64,000 nt of DNA from Bacilli bacterium. Its GTDB lineage: Bacteria; Bacillota_I; Bacilli_A; RF39; UBA660. The DNA lies in contig JAFXOW010000010.1 in the NCBI GenBank assembly GCA_017528315.1, positions 1 to 64,000 of the forward strand, written 5' to 3'. Below are positions 34,610 to 43,190 of this stretch, piece after piece. The translations under genes and the position numbers were made by a program. Below the pieces are notes generated by a model. That model was not told the DNA's origin. It saw only the letters and a program-made list of their open reading frames with translations, and ran no database searches. The stretch's first letter is position 1. Each line of letters begins with the position of its first letter.

Positions 34610-36355
34610 ATGTTTGAAAAAATAGTGTATATTAGTGATCACGGAGCTCATGTAAAAGTTAATGATGTAAGAGTTAATATGATTAATCAGCATTTAATTT
34701 TTACAGATGGTCTTCGTCAAATTGTTGCAGAAGTTGAATATGTTCATGATGATATAATTGAAACTAGGTTTATAGGAGAAATAGTAAATGGAAAATTTCA
34801 AGGAGGAATAATTGCTAAACCAAGTCTTACTTCATCAATTCGTTTAATGGAAGAATCTGAGATGGTAATGATAACGGGTACTAATGAATTTGGTAATATG
34901 ACAATTGGAGTTAGTCCATTCTATGATAATAAACCAGTTTATATGAGTATTAATAGTATATTTAGTAATCATTTAACAATACTTGGTAACTCAGGAAGTG
35001 GAAAAAGTTATGGTACTACTAGACTTTTACAATCAGTTTATCAAACACCACAGTTTTATCCATATAAAGCTAGTATGATTATTTTTGATAACAATGGAGA
35101 ATATATAAAAGCATTTTCTAATTTAAATCAGATTAATCCTAATTATAATTTTAAAGTTATTACAACAAGTAACTATAATAATTTTGAAAAATTACGTATA
35201 CCAGTTTGGCTTTTAACAATTGATGATTTAGCACTTCTATTAAAACTTGAAAAGGTTAGTCAATTAACTTTGTTAGAGAGAATGATAAAGTTAGCTAAAA
35301 TATTTTCTTTAACAGATGATATAAGTTACCGTTATAAAAATCATATTATAGCTAAAGCAATGCTTTCAATATTCTATTCTAATAGACAATCTAGTACCAA
35401 AAGAAATGATATATTTGGAATTTTTAATACTTGTACAACCAATGAATTTAATATGGAAGCTGTTGTTCAAGGCGCAGGATATACGCGAAAATTTAGAGAA
35501 TGTTTTAATGTTGATCGAGATGGTAATTTTACCGAAAGTATTTTAGTATCAAAGTATATTGCATCTTTTGTTGATCCAGAACTTGATAATTATGAACCAG
35601 AGACATTTAATAAATACACTTTAGAAGATTTAGAAAAAGCTTTGGAATTTACTTTAATAAGTGAAAACTGGTTAAATAATGATAAAACATATGGTGATAG
35701 TATTGCTGTAAAAGTTAAACTTCATTCTTTAATAATAAGTGAAAATAAGAAATTCTTTGAATATGATAATTTTATAGGAGTAGAAGAGTACTTATCTAGT
35801 TTAGTAATAGAAAATGGTAAGAAATATCAACTTGTTAATATTAACTTAGAAGATATTGATGATAGTATTGCTAAAGTAATAGTTAAAATATTTTCTCGTA
35901 TTATATTTGAATATACTAAAGGTTTACAAAATAGAGCAACTATTCCATTTAATTTAATAGTAGAAGAAGCTCATAGATATATTAAAAGTGGTGAAGATAT
36001 TGATTTAATTGGATATAATATATTTGATAGAATAGCTAAAGAAGGAAGAAAATATGGGGTACTTTTAACTCTTATTTCTCAAAGACCTGTTGAATTATCG
36101 GAAACTGTTATGTCTCAATGTGCTAATTTCTTAATATTTAAAACAACTCATCCAAGAGATATAGAATATATTAGTAAAATGGTACCAAATATTACAGAAG
36201 AGATTGTTGAAAAACAAAAAGCTTTGCAACCAGGATATTGTTTATGTTTTGGAGCAGCTTTTAAAGTACCACTTATTTTAAAAGTAGACATGCCAAATCC
36301 AGTACCGGAAAGTTCAAATTGTAATGTAATAGAAACTTGGACAATTCGAAAGTAG
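34610..36355 (+). CDS. HerA-like hexameric ATPase (DUF87)
   Basis: 581 residues from ATG 34610 (GGGAGG upstream). The N-terminal region (about 1-100) looks like the HAS-barrel. Walker A GNSGSGKS is at 126-133, NNGEY follows the IIFD strand, and Walker B VEEAHRY is near residue 450, then SQRPVELSETVMSQC. HerA-FtsK-family ATPases translocate DNA, usually with the nuclease NurA or other partners. No NurA, SIR2 or other nuclease gene is adjacent. It lies between ylxM and an ABC half-transporter with seven bases to the next gene, so its partner is unclear. Confidence 0.88.
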   Translation: MFEKIVYISDHGAHVKVNDVRVNMINQHLIFTDGLRQIVAEVEYVHDDIIETRFIGEIVNGKFQGGIIAKPSLTSSIRLMEESEMVMITGTNEFGNMTIGVSPFYDNKPVYMSINSIFSNHLTILGNSGSGKSYGTTRLLQSVYQTPQFYPYKASMIIFDNNGEYIKAFSNLNQINPNYNFKVITTSNYNNFEKLRIPVWLLTIDDLALLLKLEKVSQLTLLERMIKLAKIFSLTDDISYRYKNHIIAKAMLSIFYSNRQSSTKRNDIFGIFNTCTTNEFNMEAVVQGAGYTRKFRECFNVDRDGNFTESILVSKYIASFVDPELDNYEPETFNKYTLEDLEKALEFTLISENWLNNDKTYGDSIAVKVKLHSLIISENKKFFEYDNFIGVEEYLSSLVIENGKKYQLVNINLEDIDDSIAKVIVKIFSRIIFEYTKGLQNRATIPFNLIVEEAHRYIKSGEDIDLIGYNIFDRIAKEGRKYGVLLTLISQRPVELSETVMSQCANFLIFKTTHPRDIEYISKMVPNITEEIVEKQKALQPGYCLCFGAAFKVPLILKVDMPNPVPESSNCNVIETWTIRK

Positions 36356-36362
36356 GTCATAT

Positions 36363-38057
36363 ATGACAAAAAAGGATAATAAAGAGGTTCTTTTAAAAAA
36401 TAAAAAATATTTTATTATTAAATTTATTAGTAGTCTATTTATTAGAATATTCCTTTTACTTATACCTATTTATTATAGTTATGGAATAGATGCTATTACA
36501 AATGGTAACTATAAACATGCCTATATTATGATAATTATGTTCTTTGTTTTCTTTATGCTTTACCGGTTGACAGAAGTAATAAATCAAATAACTTATTATA
36601 AACTATATTCAAATTTATATAAAACATATCTTAATTTAGGACTATATAAGACTTGTAATAATTCTTTATATAGTCTTTCCCGTTTTAGTTTATCTGAATA
36701 TTCTAATATAATGAGTGAAGATTTTGAAAGTTTAAGTGAATATTATGCAACTTTAGTAATTCGAATAGTTGAAATAATGGAAACAATTTATATTGTTATC
36801 TATTTCTTTACAATTAATATAATGATAGGTTATTTAACAATATTTATTTGTTTAATGGTATTGTTTATATTGTTGTTTTTTAACCCAATTATTGCTAGAA
36901 CTAATAATGAAAGAAAAATTAGAAATGATAAGAGAATAAGTTTATTTCAAGAGTTACTTATATCAATTAAAGAAATAAAGGGGTTTAATATATTTGATGT
37001 TGCTCGTGAACGATCAGATAGTACCATTAATGATTATGTAAAATGGAATAATAAATTAAATGTTGATAAATATAATTTGAAACAAGTATCTTTAGGACTT
37101 ATAAATGTCTTTGAATTTATTTGTTTAATAATAGGTATAAAACTTATAAGAGATGGAAGTATGACAATTGGTGTTTTAACAATTATTTATAGTTATTATA
37201 CTAAATTAGGAGATTTATATTTATCAATTATTACTCTTTTTGAAAGTAATATAAATGTTAAAGTTGCTCGTATTAGAGTACATAAATTATTTCAATATGC
37301 TAGTGTTAATTATGATAATAATAATGAAATAAAAAATGTTAATGGAACTATCGAATTTAAAAATGTTTTGTATGGTAATAAACAACATCCATTTCTTAAT
37401 AAAGTAAGTTTTAAAATAGAACCTAATTCTCTTAATGTAATAACTGGTCCAACTAGTTCAGGTAAAGTTGGAATATTTGAGTTGCTTCTTCGTTATAATA
37501 GACAACATGAAGGGAAAATTTTAATTGATAATATTGATTTGAAAAAATATGATGCTACTTCATTAAGTAATACTATTAGTTGTGTAAGGAGAGATCCAAC
37601 ATTTTTTAATATTAGTATAAAAGATAATTTAAGTATATTCGATTCTAATTTTGAAAATATTGTAAATCTTTCTAAAGAATTAAAGATTCATGATTATATA
37701 ATGAGTTTAGATAAAGGTTATGATACTATTTTAGAAACAGATGCTAGTAATATTAATACTGATGTAAAGTTTACTTTAGCTATTATGAGAGTTTTATTAA
37801 ATCGCCCAAAAATATTGTTATTTGACGAAACATTTGATTTTTTAAGTTACAATATAGCAAGTGTTGTTTTAGAAATGCTTAAATCTTTAAAAGAAGATAA
37901 TACTATCTTAATAATAAGTAAAAATAAATCAGTTATTGAACAAGATTTTGTTGATCAAGTAATAATGATGAATAATAATAAAGTTTTAGCTATGGGTAAT
38001 CATAAAGATTTAATAAAAGAAAATAAAGAATATAAAAAAGTATTTAATAGATTATAG
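36363..38057 (+). CDS. ABC half-transporter with a degenerate ATPase domain
   Basis: 564 residues: an ABC exporter-type membrane domain with about six helices (15-290) and a nucleotide-binding domain (330-564). Nearly every catalytic motif is altered. Walker A reads GPTSSGKV (362-369) with Val for the Mg-binding Ser/Thr; the Q-loop Gln region reads CVRRDP; the LSGGQ signature is replaced by NINTDVKF (463-470); the H-switch His is replaced in ISKNKS. Walker B with its Glu (LLFDE, 485-489) is kept. It is probably unable to hydrolyse ATP alone. No second half-transporter is adjacent. Confidence 0.85.
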   Translation: MTKKDNKEVLLKNKKYFIIKFISSLFIRIFLLLIPIYYSYGIDAITNGNYKHAYIMIIMFFVFFMLYRLTEVINQITYYKLYSNLYKTYLNLGLYKTCNNSLYSLSRFSLSEYSNIMSEDFESLSEYYATLVIRIVEIMETIYIVIYFFTINIMIGYLTIFICLMVLFILLFFNPIIARTNNERKIRNDKRISLFQELLISIKEIKGFNIFDVARERSDSTINDYVKWNNKLNVDKYNLKQVSLGLINVFEFICLIIGIKLIRDGSMTIGVLTIIYSYYTKLGDLYLSIITLFESNINVKVARIRVHKLFQYASVNYDNNNEIKNVNGTIEFKNVLYGNKQHPFLNKVSFKIEPNSLNVITGPTSSGKVGIFELLLRYNRQHEGKILIDNIDLKKYDATSLSNTISCVRRDPTFFNISIKDNLSIFDSNFENIVNLSKELKIHDYIMSLDKGYDTILETDASNINTDVKFTLAIMRVLLNRPKILLFDETFDFLSYNIASVVLEMLKSLKEDNTILIISKNKSVIEQDFVDQVIMMNNNKVLAMGNHKDLIKENKEYKKVFNRL

Positions 38058-38087
38058 AACTATCTTAATTTACTAAGATAGTTTTTT
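38058..38087 (+). terminator. terminator of the ftsY-ABC operon
   Basis: AACTATCTTA (38058-38067) pairs with TAAGATAGTT (38074-38083), six-base loop, then T residues. Confidence 0.88.
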
Positions 38088-38121
38088 AATAAAAAATATT
38101 AGTAAAATAAAAGTTAATTTA

Positions 38122-38150
38122 TTGAATAAGTTATTTTACTTTGTTATAAT
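38122..38150 (+). promoter_or_regulatory. promoter of the thyA-dfrA-tmk operon
   Basis: TTGAAT (38122-38127), 17 bp spacer, TATAAT (38145-38150). Confidence 0.75.
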
Positions 38151-38172
38151 GATTTTAAATGGAGGTAAAAAA

Positions 38173-39342
38173 ATGAATGAATGGGATAAAGAATATTTGA
38201 AGTTATGTAAAAAGATTTTAACTACTGGGGTTGAAGTAGAAAATAGAACAGGTATTAATACAATTAAAATACCATCATATGAACTTAATTTTGATTTAGA
38301 GAAAGAGTTTCCTATTTTAACAACTAAACAATTATTTCATAGACAAGCTGTTACAGAAATGTTATGGATATGGCAAATGGGATCAAATAAAGTTAAAGAT
38401 TTACAGGATAGGAAAGTTCATATTTGGGATGAATGGATGGTAGATAAGGATGGAATATATAGAATATATGAACCAGATGGTAAATGTGAGTATGATCCAG
38501 AAAAGGAAGTAGAAGTAATTGATCCTTTAAGTGTACCAGTTGATGATCCATTTGGTAAATTTCATGAATTTAAACCTAAAAAAGATAGAAATGGTAATAT
38601 AATGAAAGCTAAAAGTCTTATTCCTGGTAAAACCATTAGAGCAGCTAAATGGTATGGGAAAAAATATGCAGGAACAATTGGAACGGCCTATGGATTTATA
38701 ACTGATAGATATCAATTTGCTAAAACACTTATTGAAACTATTAAAAAAGATCCAACAGATAGAAGGATGGTAAAAAGTTTATGGCAAGATGAATTTTTAA
38801 GAACAGCAGTTCTTCCTTCATGCGTTTGGTCAACTGAATGGGATGTAACCGATGGTAAACTTAATTTACTTGTTCATCAAAGATCATGTGATGTACCACT
38901 GGGACTTCCATTTAATGTAACTCAGTATGCAACTCTTTTAATGATGATAGCTCAAGTTACTAATTTAAAACCAGGTACCATTCAGCATTCTATTAAAGAT
39001 GCTCATATATATGTTAATCAAATTGATGGCATAAAGGAACAAATAGAAAGAGAAAAAGAATATAACAAATTATCTAAAGTAAATCATCAAGAATTAGAAA
39101 AAATGCTAAGTAAAGTAAATGAAGAATTATTACAAATTGAAGATAAAAAATCTAAAAAATATCAATTACTTGATACTAAAGCTCGAATTATAGATATGAT
39201 TTTAAATCCTGAAACTCCTGAAATGGTTTTAAATCCTGAAATAGATGATTTCTTTAAGTTTGATAATTCTCTTGAATTAAAAGATGTAAAAGTATTAAAA
39301 TATAAACATATGGGAAAAATTAATTTTCCAATTGCTCAATAG
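38173..39342 (+). CDS. thyA: thymidylate synthase ThyA with insertions
   Basis: Makes dTMP from dUMP with methylenetetrahydrofolate. ATG 38173 follows GGAGG. Core motifs are kept: NRTGINT near 25, the nucleophile C217 in VLPSCVW, QRSCDVPLGLPFNVTQYA and DAHIYVNQ. The residue after the active Cys is Val where most ThyA have His. At 389 residues it is far longer than the usual 260-320. Extra sequence lies at about 100-155 and in a Lys/Glu-rich, coiled-coil-like segment at 290-340. dfrA follows, so dihydrofolate made here is recycled by the next gene product. Confidence 0.93.
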   Translation: MNEWDKEYLKLCKKILTTGVEVENRTGINTIKIPSYELNFDLEKEFPILTTKQLFHRQAVTEMLWIWQMGSNKVKDLQDRKVHIWDEWMVDKDGIYRIYEPDGKCEYDPEKEVEVIDPLSVPVDDPFGKFHEFKPKKDRNGNIMKAKSLIPGKTIRAAKWYGKKYAGTIGTAYGFITDRYQFAKTLIETIKKDPTDRRMVKSLWQDEFLRTAVLPSCVWSTEWDVTDGKLNLLVHQRSCDVPLGLPFNVTQYATLLMMIAQVTNLKPGTIQHSIKDAHIYVNQIDGIKEQIEREKEYNKLSKVNHQELEKMLSKVNEELLQIEDKKSKKYQLLDTKARIIDMILNPETPEMVLNPEIDDFFKFDNSLELKDVKVLKYKHMGKINFPIAQ

Positions 39343-39349
39343 GTGATTT

Positions 39350-39832
39350 ATGAAATTATCAATAATTGCCTGTGTTGGTAAGAATTTAGAATTAGGAGTT
39401 AATAATGATTTGATTTTTCATATAAAAGAAGATATGAAATATTTTAAAGATGTAACTCTTAATCATATAGTAGTAATGGGAAGAAAAACATTCGAGTCTT
39501 TACCAGGAATTCTTAAAGATCGAAAGAATGTTGTTATTACTAGAAGTAAGAATATTAGTTTTCCAGATGAAGTTGAAGTATATCAAAGTATCGAAGAATT
39601 TATGGAACATTATAAGGATTATCCTGATGAAATATTTGTGATAGGTGGAGCATCAATTTATAGACAATTTTTAGATTATTGTGATAAAATATATCTAACT
39701 GAGGTTGATGCAAGTCGTGATGCTGATGTTTATTTTCCAGAGTTTGATAAGAGTTTATATAATAAAGAAATTGTTAAGAGTGGGGAATCAAAAACCTTAA
39801 AATATAATTTTGTAATTTATAGGAGGAAATAA
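39350..39832 (+). CDS. dfrA: dihydrofolate reductase
   Basis: Reduces dihydrofolate to tetrahydrofolate with NADPH. The start MKLSIIACVGKNLELGVNNDLIFHIKED shows the substrate and cofactor site, then VVMGRKTFESLPG, VVITRS and FVIGGASIYRQF. 160 residues, normal. It sits seven bases after thyA and its stop overlaps the tmk start by one base. The thyA-dfrA pairing is classical because ThyA converts methylene-THF to DHF. The site Asp/Glu is Asp in KEDMKYF. Confidence 0.95.
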   Translation: MKLSIIACVGKNLELGVNNDLIFHIKEDMKYFKDVTLNHIVVMGRKTFESLPGILKDRKNVVITRSKNISFPDEVEVYQSIEEFMEHYKDYPDEIFVIGGASIYRQFLDYCDKIYLTEVDASRDADVYFPEFDKSLYNKEIVKSGESKTLKYNFVIYRRK

Positions 39833-40500
39833 TGGGAAAGTTTATTGTCATTGAAGGAACAGATTGTAGTGGTAAAGAGACTCAGAGTAAGTTGTTAGTT
39901 GAAAAGTTAAATAGTATGGGTTATAAAGCAATTCGTTTAACTTTTCCTAAATATGATTCACCAACTGGGAGAATTGTTGGAGGTCCATATCTTGGTAAAA
40001 AAGAAATATCTGAATGTTGGTTTCCTGAAGGAGCAGTAAATTTAGATCCTAAAGTTGCATCTTTATATTATGCAGCTGATAGAAAATATAATGAAAAAGA
40101 AATAGAAAAGTATTTAGATGATGATTATTTTGTTATCTGTGATAGATATGTAAGTAGTAATATGGCTCATCAAGGAAGTAAGATTAAGAATGATGAAGAA
40201 AGATTTCATATGTATGAATGGATTGATAAATTAGAGTTTTGGCTTTTGAATTTACCAAAACCAGATAAGACAATTTTCTTACATGTTCCTTATACTTATG
40301 CAGCTAAATTAAAAAAGAATAGAGCATCTCTTGACGAGCATGAAACAAATGAAGAACATTTGAAAAACTCAGAAGTTGCTTATATTGAGTTATCAGAAAT
40401 GTATAATTGGAAAAATATTAATTGTATAGAAAATAATAATATTAGAACAATTGAAGATATCAATAAAGAAATAATCGATTGTTTAAAAGAATATTTGTAG
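39832..40500 (+). CDS. tmk: thymidylate kinase-like nucleotide kinase
   Basis: Phosphorylates dTMP to dTDP. The P-loop reads GTDCSGKETQ (9-18), CDRYVSSNMAHQGSK carries the DRY motif, and the lid region is rich in Lys/Arg/Glu near LKKNRASLDEH. 222 residues. The GGPYLGKKEISECWFP insert near residue 48 is longer than in typical Tmk, so a broader deoxynucleoside monophosphate specificity is possible. Location after thyA and dfrA supports a dTTP pathway role. Confidence 0.88.
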   Translation: MGKFIVIEGTDCSGKETQSKLLVEKLNSMGYKAIRLTFPKYDSPTGRIVGGPYLGKKEISECWFPEGAVNLDPKVASLYYAADRKYNEKEIEKYLDDDYFVICDRYVSSNMAHQGSKIKNDEERFHMYEWIDKLEFWLLNLPKPDKTIFLHVPYTYAAKLKKNRASLDEHETNEEHLKNSEVAYIELSEMYNWKNINCIENNNIRTIEDINKEIIDCLKEYL

Positions 40501-40508
40501 GAGGTAGT

Positions 40509-41210
40509 ATGTACAAGAATATATTATTAAAATTAAGTGGTGAATCACTTATGAGTGATAATGAAAATATTAATAAAGAGAAAACTCGTGAAATAGCAGA
40601 ACTTATCAAAAGAGTTCATGATATGGGAATTAATATAGGAATAGTTGTTGGTGGAGGTAATTTCTTTCGAGGACGAAGCCATCAAGATATGGAAGCCATA
40701 AATGCTGATTCAATGGGGATGCTTGGAACAACTATGAATGCTTTAGCATTAAGAGATGCATTTACTAAAGCAGAAATTCCTAATTTAATATTCTCACCAT
40801 TCAATTTTCATGAACTTATAGAGAGTCACTCTGAAGAAGAAATAAAAGCATTGTATAATAGTGGTACAGTTATAACCTTTAGTGGCGGAACTGGTCATAT
40901 TGGCTGTTCAACAGATACAGCAGCAAGTATGAAAGCCATACTTGTTGGAGCTGATGTTATTATTAAACTTACTAATGTAGATGGTGTATATGATAAAGAT
41001 CCTAACAAATATAATGATGCGAAACTATATACGAAACTTTCACATGAGGAAGTACTAAATAATCCAGAAATTAAAGTAATGGATTTAAAATGTATAGAAG
41101 ATTGCAAAGAATATAAAAAAGATATCTTAGTAATTAACTTTAATGATAAAGAAAACTTAATTAAAGTACTTAATGGTGAAAAAATTGGTACGGTGATTAC
41201 CAGTGACTAA
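40509..41210 (+). CDS. pyrH: UMP kinase
   Basis: Converts UMP to UDP. ATG 40509 with GGAGGT upstream; the longer frame to 40479 is an extension into tmk. Family motifs: LKLSGESL, VVGGGNFFRGR, NADSMGMLGTTMNALALRDAF, and LTNVDGVYDKDPNK. 233 residues, standard. In most Bacillota pyrH is next to frr and tsf; here it follows tmk, completing a nucleotide kinase set with thyA and dfrA. Confidence 0.95.
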   Translation: MYKNILLKLSGESLMSDNENINKEKTREIAELIKRVHDMGINIGIVVGGGNFFRGRSHQDMEAINADSMGMLGTTMNALALRDAFTKAEIPNLIFSPFNFHELIESHSEEEIKALYNSGTVITFSGGTGHIGCSTDTAASMKAILVGADVIIKLTNVDGVYDKDPNKYNDAKLYTKLSHEEVLNNPEIKVMDLKCIEDCKEYKKDILVINFNDKENLIKVLNGEKIGTVITSD

Positions 41211-41409
41211 TGAAGATAGAGTAAAGCATTATAGATTAAAAAAATTATATAGATATTTAATAATTTTTTTAAGCTTTTTAGTAATTGTTCTAGAATCATT
41301 TGCTTTATTTAAAGTTATTTCTTATCTATGGGGATTGATTCCTTTTGTATTAAGTTGTATTATTAAGTTTTTAAATGAAAAAGAAGTAAAAAAGATAAAA
41401 AGTAAGTAA
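41203..41409 (+). CDS. small two-helix membrane protein
   Basis: 68 residues starting at GTG 41203 inside the end of pyrH (8 base overlap). A basic N-terminus, two hydrophobic helices (about 19-38 and 42-55) and a Lys-rich tail. No family recognised. It shares the pyrH transcript and ends at the next terminator. Confidence is limited by its length, but overlap, start and composition fit a real gene. Confidence 0.5.
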   Translation: MTNEDRVKHYRLKKLYRYLIIFLSFLVIVLESFALFKVISYLWGLIPFVLSCIIKFLNEKEVKKIKSK

Positions 41410-41428
41410 AAAATATTTGCTTTTTTTT
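41404..41428 (+). terminator. terminator of the thyA-pyrH operon
   Basis: AAGTAAA (41404-41410) pairs with TTTGCTT (41416-41422), one G-U, then a run of T residues. Confidence 0.6.
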
Positions 41429-41517
41429 AATTCAACTAAAAGTTGAGTTAATTTCAACTTATAAGTTATAGGAATTTCTTATTAATTATGTTAATATTAA
41501 ATCGAGGTGGTAATAAT

Positions 41518-42204
41518 ATGAAAAAAAATACAAAATTAGTAATTGGAATTATTATAGGTTTAATAATAGGAGGTATTCTAGGAGGTTGTTTATTTGGTAA
41601 TGTAGAAAAATTAAAATCATTACCAAAACCAGAAATAACAGGAGGAGAAAGAGGAATGCTTGGAATTGATAAGAATATTAATGAAGAAACTATTGATAAT
41701 TATTTAGGAAGAGAAGATTCTGTTTATAGAGATATGAGAATGTTAAAAGATCCAGGAAATTATGAAGCAATCGGAGGAGATTCATATTTATCTGGTTTTG
41801 TTAAAGGTTTCGAGGTTGTTCCATATCCTTATTTAACAGAGGTTAAAGGATTACCAGAAGCTGTTGGAAGTAGTTATACAGGTAAAACTTTATTTACACA
41901 AAATGAAGATGGTAGTTATACAGCTAATTATAAAGAATCTTTTGATTATTTAGAGTATTTTTTTCCAAAAGATAAATATATATTCTTAATGTGTGGTGGT
42001 GGCGGATATGCTGGAATGACTAAAAATTTGCTAGTATCACTTGGTTGGGATGAAAATAAAATCTATGATGTAGGTGGATATTGGTATTATAATGGTAAAA
42101 ATAATATTAAAGTAAAACAAACAAATGATGATAAAACAACTTATGATTTTTGGAAAGTTACTTATCATGATATAGACTTTACAAATTTAACTGAGGTTAA
42201 TTAA
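41518..42204 (+). CDS. rhodanese-like lipoprotein
   Basis: 228 residues from ATG 41518 (GAGGTGG upstream). The N-terminus has a membrane helix ending in a lipobox-like LGGC with Cys24. The C-terminal half resembles a rhodanese domain: FLMCGGGGYAGMTKNLLVSLGW, where the Cys would be the persulfide-forming residue, and the turn IYDVGGYWYYNG. Rhodaneses carry sulfane sulfur. Followed at once by a thioredoxin-like lipoprotein, which suggests thiol or sulfur chemistry at the outer face of the membrane. Confidence 0.7.
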   Translation: MKKNTKLVIGIIIGLIIGGILGGCLFGNVEKLKSLPKPEITGGERGMLGIDKNINEETIDNYLGREDSVYRDMRMLKDPGNYEAIGGDSYLSGFVKGFEVVPYPYLTEVKGLPEAVGSSYTGKTLFTQNEDGSYTANYKESFDYLEYFFPKDKYIFLMCGGGGYAGMTKNLLVSLGWDENKIYDVGGYWYYNGKNNIKVKQTNDDKTTYDFWKVTYHDIDFTNLTEVN

Positions 42205-42677
42205 TGTCTAAATTATTATCAATTATAGTTATATTACTACTTACTTTAACTTTTACGGGATGCTTTTTTGATAATAAAATTAATCAGAATGATGGAATAA
42301 ATAGAATTTATCTAGAAAATAAATATTATAATAATGGAGAATTTATTTATATAAAAAATGCTGATTTAAAAAAATTAGGTAATTCAAATTATATTTTATA
42401 TACTTATAATAATTATTGTAGTTTGCCTATTTCTTGTGAAGATATTTTTCAACAATTTATGAGTAAATATAATATAGATTTCTTAGCAATGCCGTTTGAA
42501 GAGTTTAAAGAAAGTGAAATATATAATACTGTTAAATATGCACCTTCTGTTATTATTATAGAAAATGGAAAAGTATTAGCATATTTAGATGCTAATACGG
42601 ATAATGATTTAAAAAAATATCAAGATGCAAATGAATTTGAACAATGGATGAATAATTATATTTATTTTCAAAAATAG
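42204..42677 (+). CDS. thioredoxin-fold-like lipoprotein
   Basis: 157 residues. The signal peptide ends in FTGC (lipobox). The mature chain has the strand-helix order of a thioredoxin fold with Cys residues in NYCSLPISCEDIF, five residues apart rather than the usual two, and a later strand APSVIIIENGKVLAYL that mimics the cis-Pro region. It starts on the last base of the rhodanese gene. It may pass electrons or sulfur to the rhodanese-like protein; that is inference. Confidence 0.6.
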   Translation: MSKLLSIIVILLLTLTFTGCFFDNKINQNDGINRIYLENKYYNNGEFIYIKNADLKKLGNSNYILYTYNNYCSLPISCEDIFQQFMSKYNIDFLAMPFEEFKESEIYNTVKYAPSVIIIENGKVLAYLDANTDNDLKKYQDANEFEQWMNNYIYFQK

Positions 42678-42721
42678 ATAATAATTTATGATAAAATAAT
42701 AATTGAAAGTGAGAATATAAT

Positions 42722-43147
42722 ATGAGTAAAATATTAGTAAGTTTTTATTCAGCAAGTGGTGTAACTAGAGAAAAAGCTAAGAAGTTAGCAACAGAAGTAA
42801 ATGGTGATTTATATGAAATAATACCAAAACAAATCTATACGAAAGAAGATTTGGATTGGACAAATAAATTTAGCAGATCATCTGTTGAGATTAAAGATAA
42901 AAATTGTAGACCAGAAATAGAAGATATAACTATAGATGTCAATTCTTATGATACTATTTATATTGGATATCCCATTTGGTGGGGAATTGCTCCCAATGTT
43001 GTTAAAACATTTTTAGATAAAATAAATTTATCTAACAAGAAAATAATTACTTTTTGTACATCAGGAGGATCTGAACTGGTTCCATCAACTAAAGATTTAA
43101 AAGAAACGTATCCAACAGTTGATATTGAAAACGGAAAACGATTATAA
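42722..43147 (+). CDS. flavodoxin-like protein, short C-terminus
   Basis: 141 residues with FMN-binding features: ILVSFYSASGVTREKAKKLA at the start (phosphate loop), YPIWWGIAPNVVKTFL, and TFCTSGGSEL. These mark the flavodoxin_4 type that carries electrons or acts as a quinone or nitro reductase partner. The family usually continues past the GKRL motif for a further helix; this protein stops exactly there and the other two frames do not supply the missing part. It may therefore lack the last helix. Next feature is a strong bidirectional terminator. Confidence 0.85.
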   Translation: MSKILVSFYSASGVTREKAKKLATEVNGDLYEIIPKQIYTKEDLDWTNKFSRSSVEIKDKNCRPEIEDITIDVNSYDTIYIGYPIWWGIAPNVVKTFLDKINLSNKKIITFCTSGGSELVPSTKDLKETYPTVDIENGKRL

Positions 43148-43155
43148 CGTAAATT

Positions 43156-43190
43156 AAAAATAGATATTTTTTTAAATATCTATTTTTTTT
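43156..43190. terminator. bidirectional terminator, flavodoxin/ABC permease
   Basis: A perfect 14 bp stem, AAAAATAGATATTT (43156-43169) with AAATATCTATTTTT (43174-43187), loop TTTT, suited to both converging genes. Confidence 0.9.

Noticed and set aside
43148-43180. Frameshift explaining the short flavodoxin
   Set aside because: The other two frames give no family-like continuation before the terminator.
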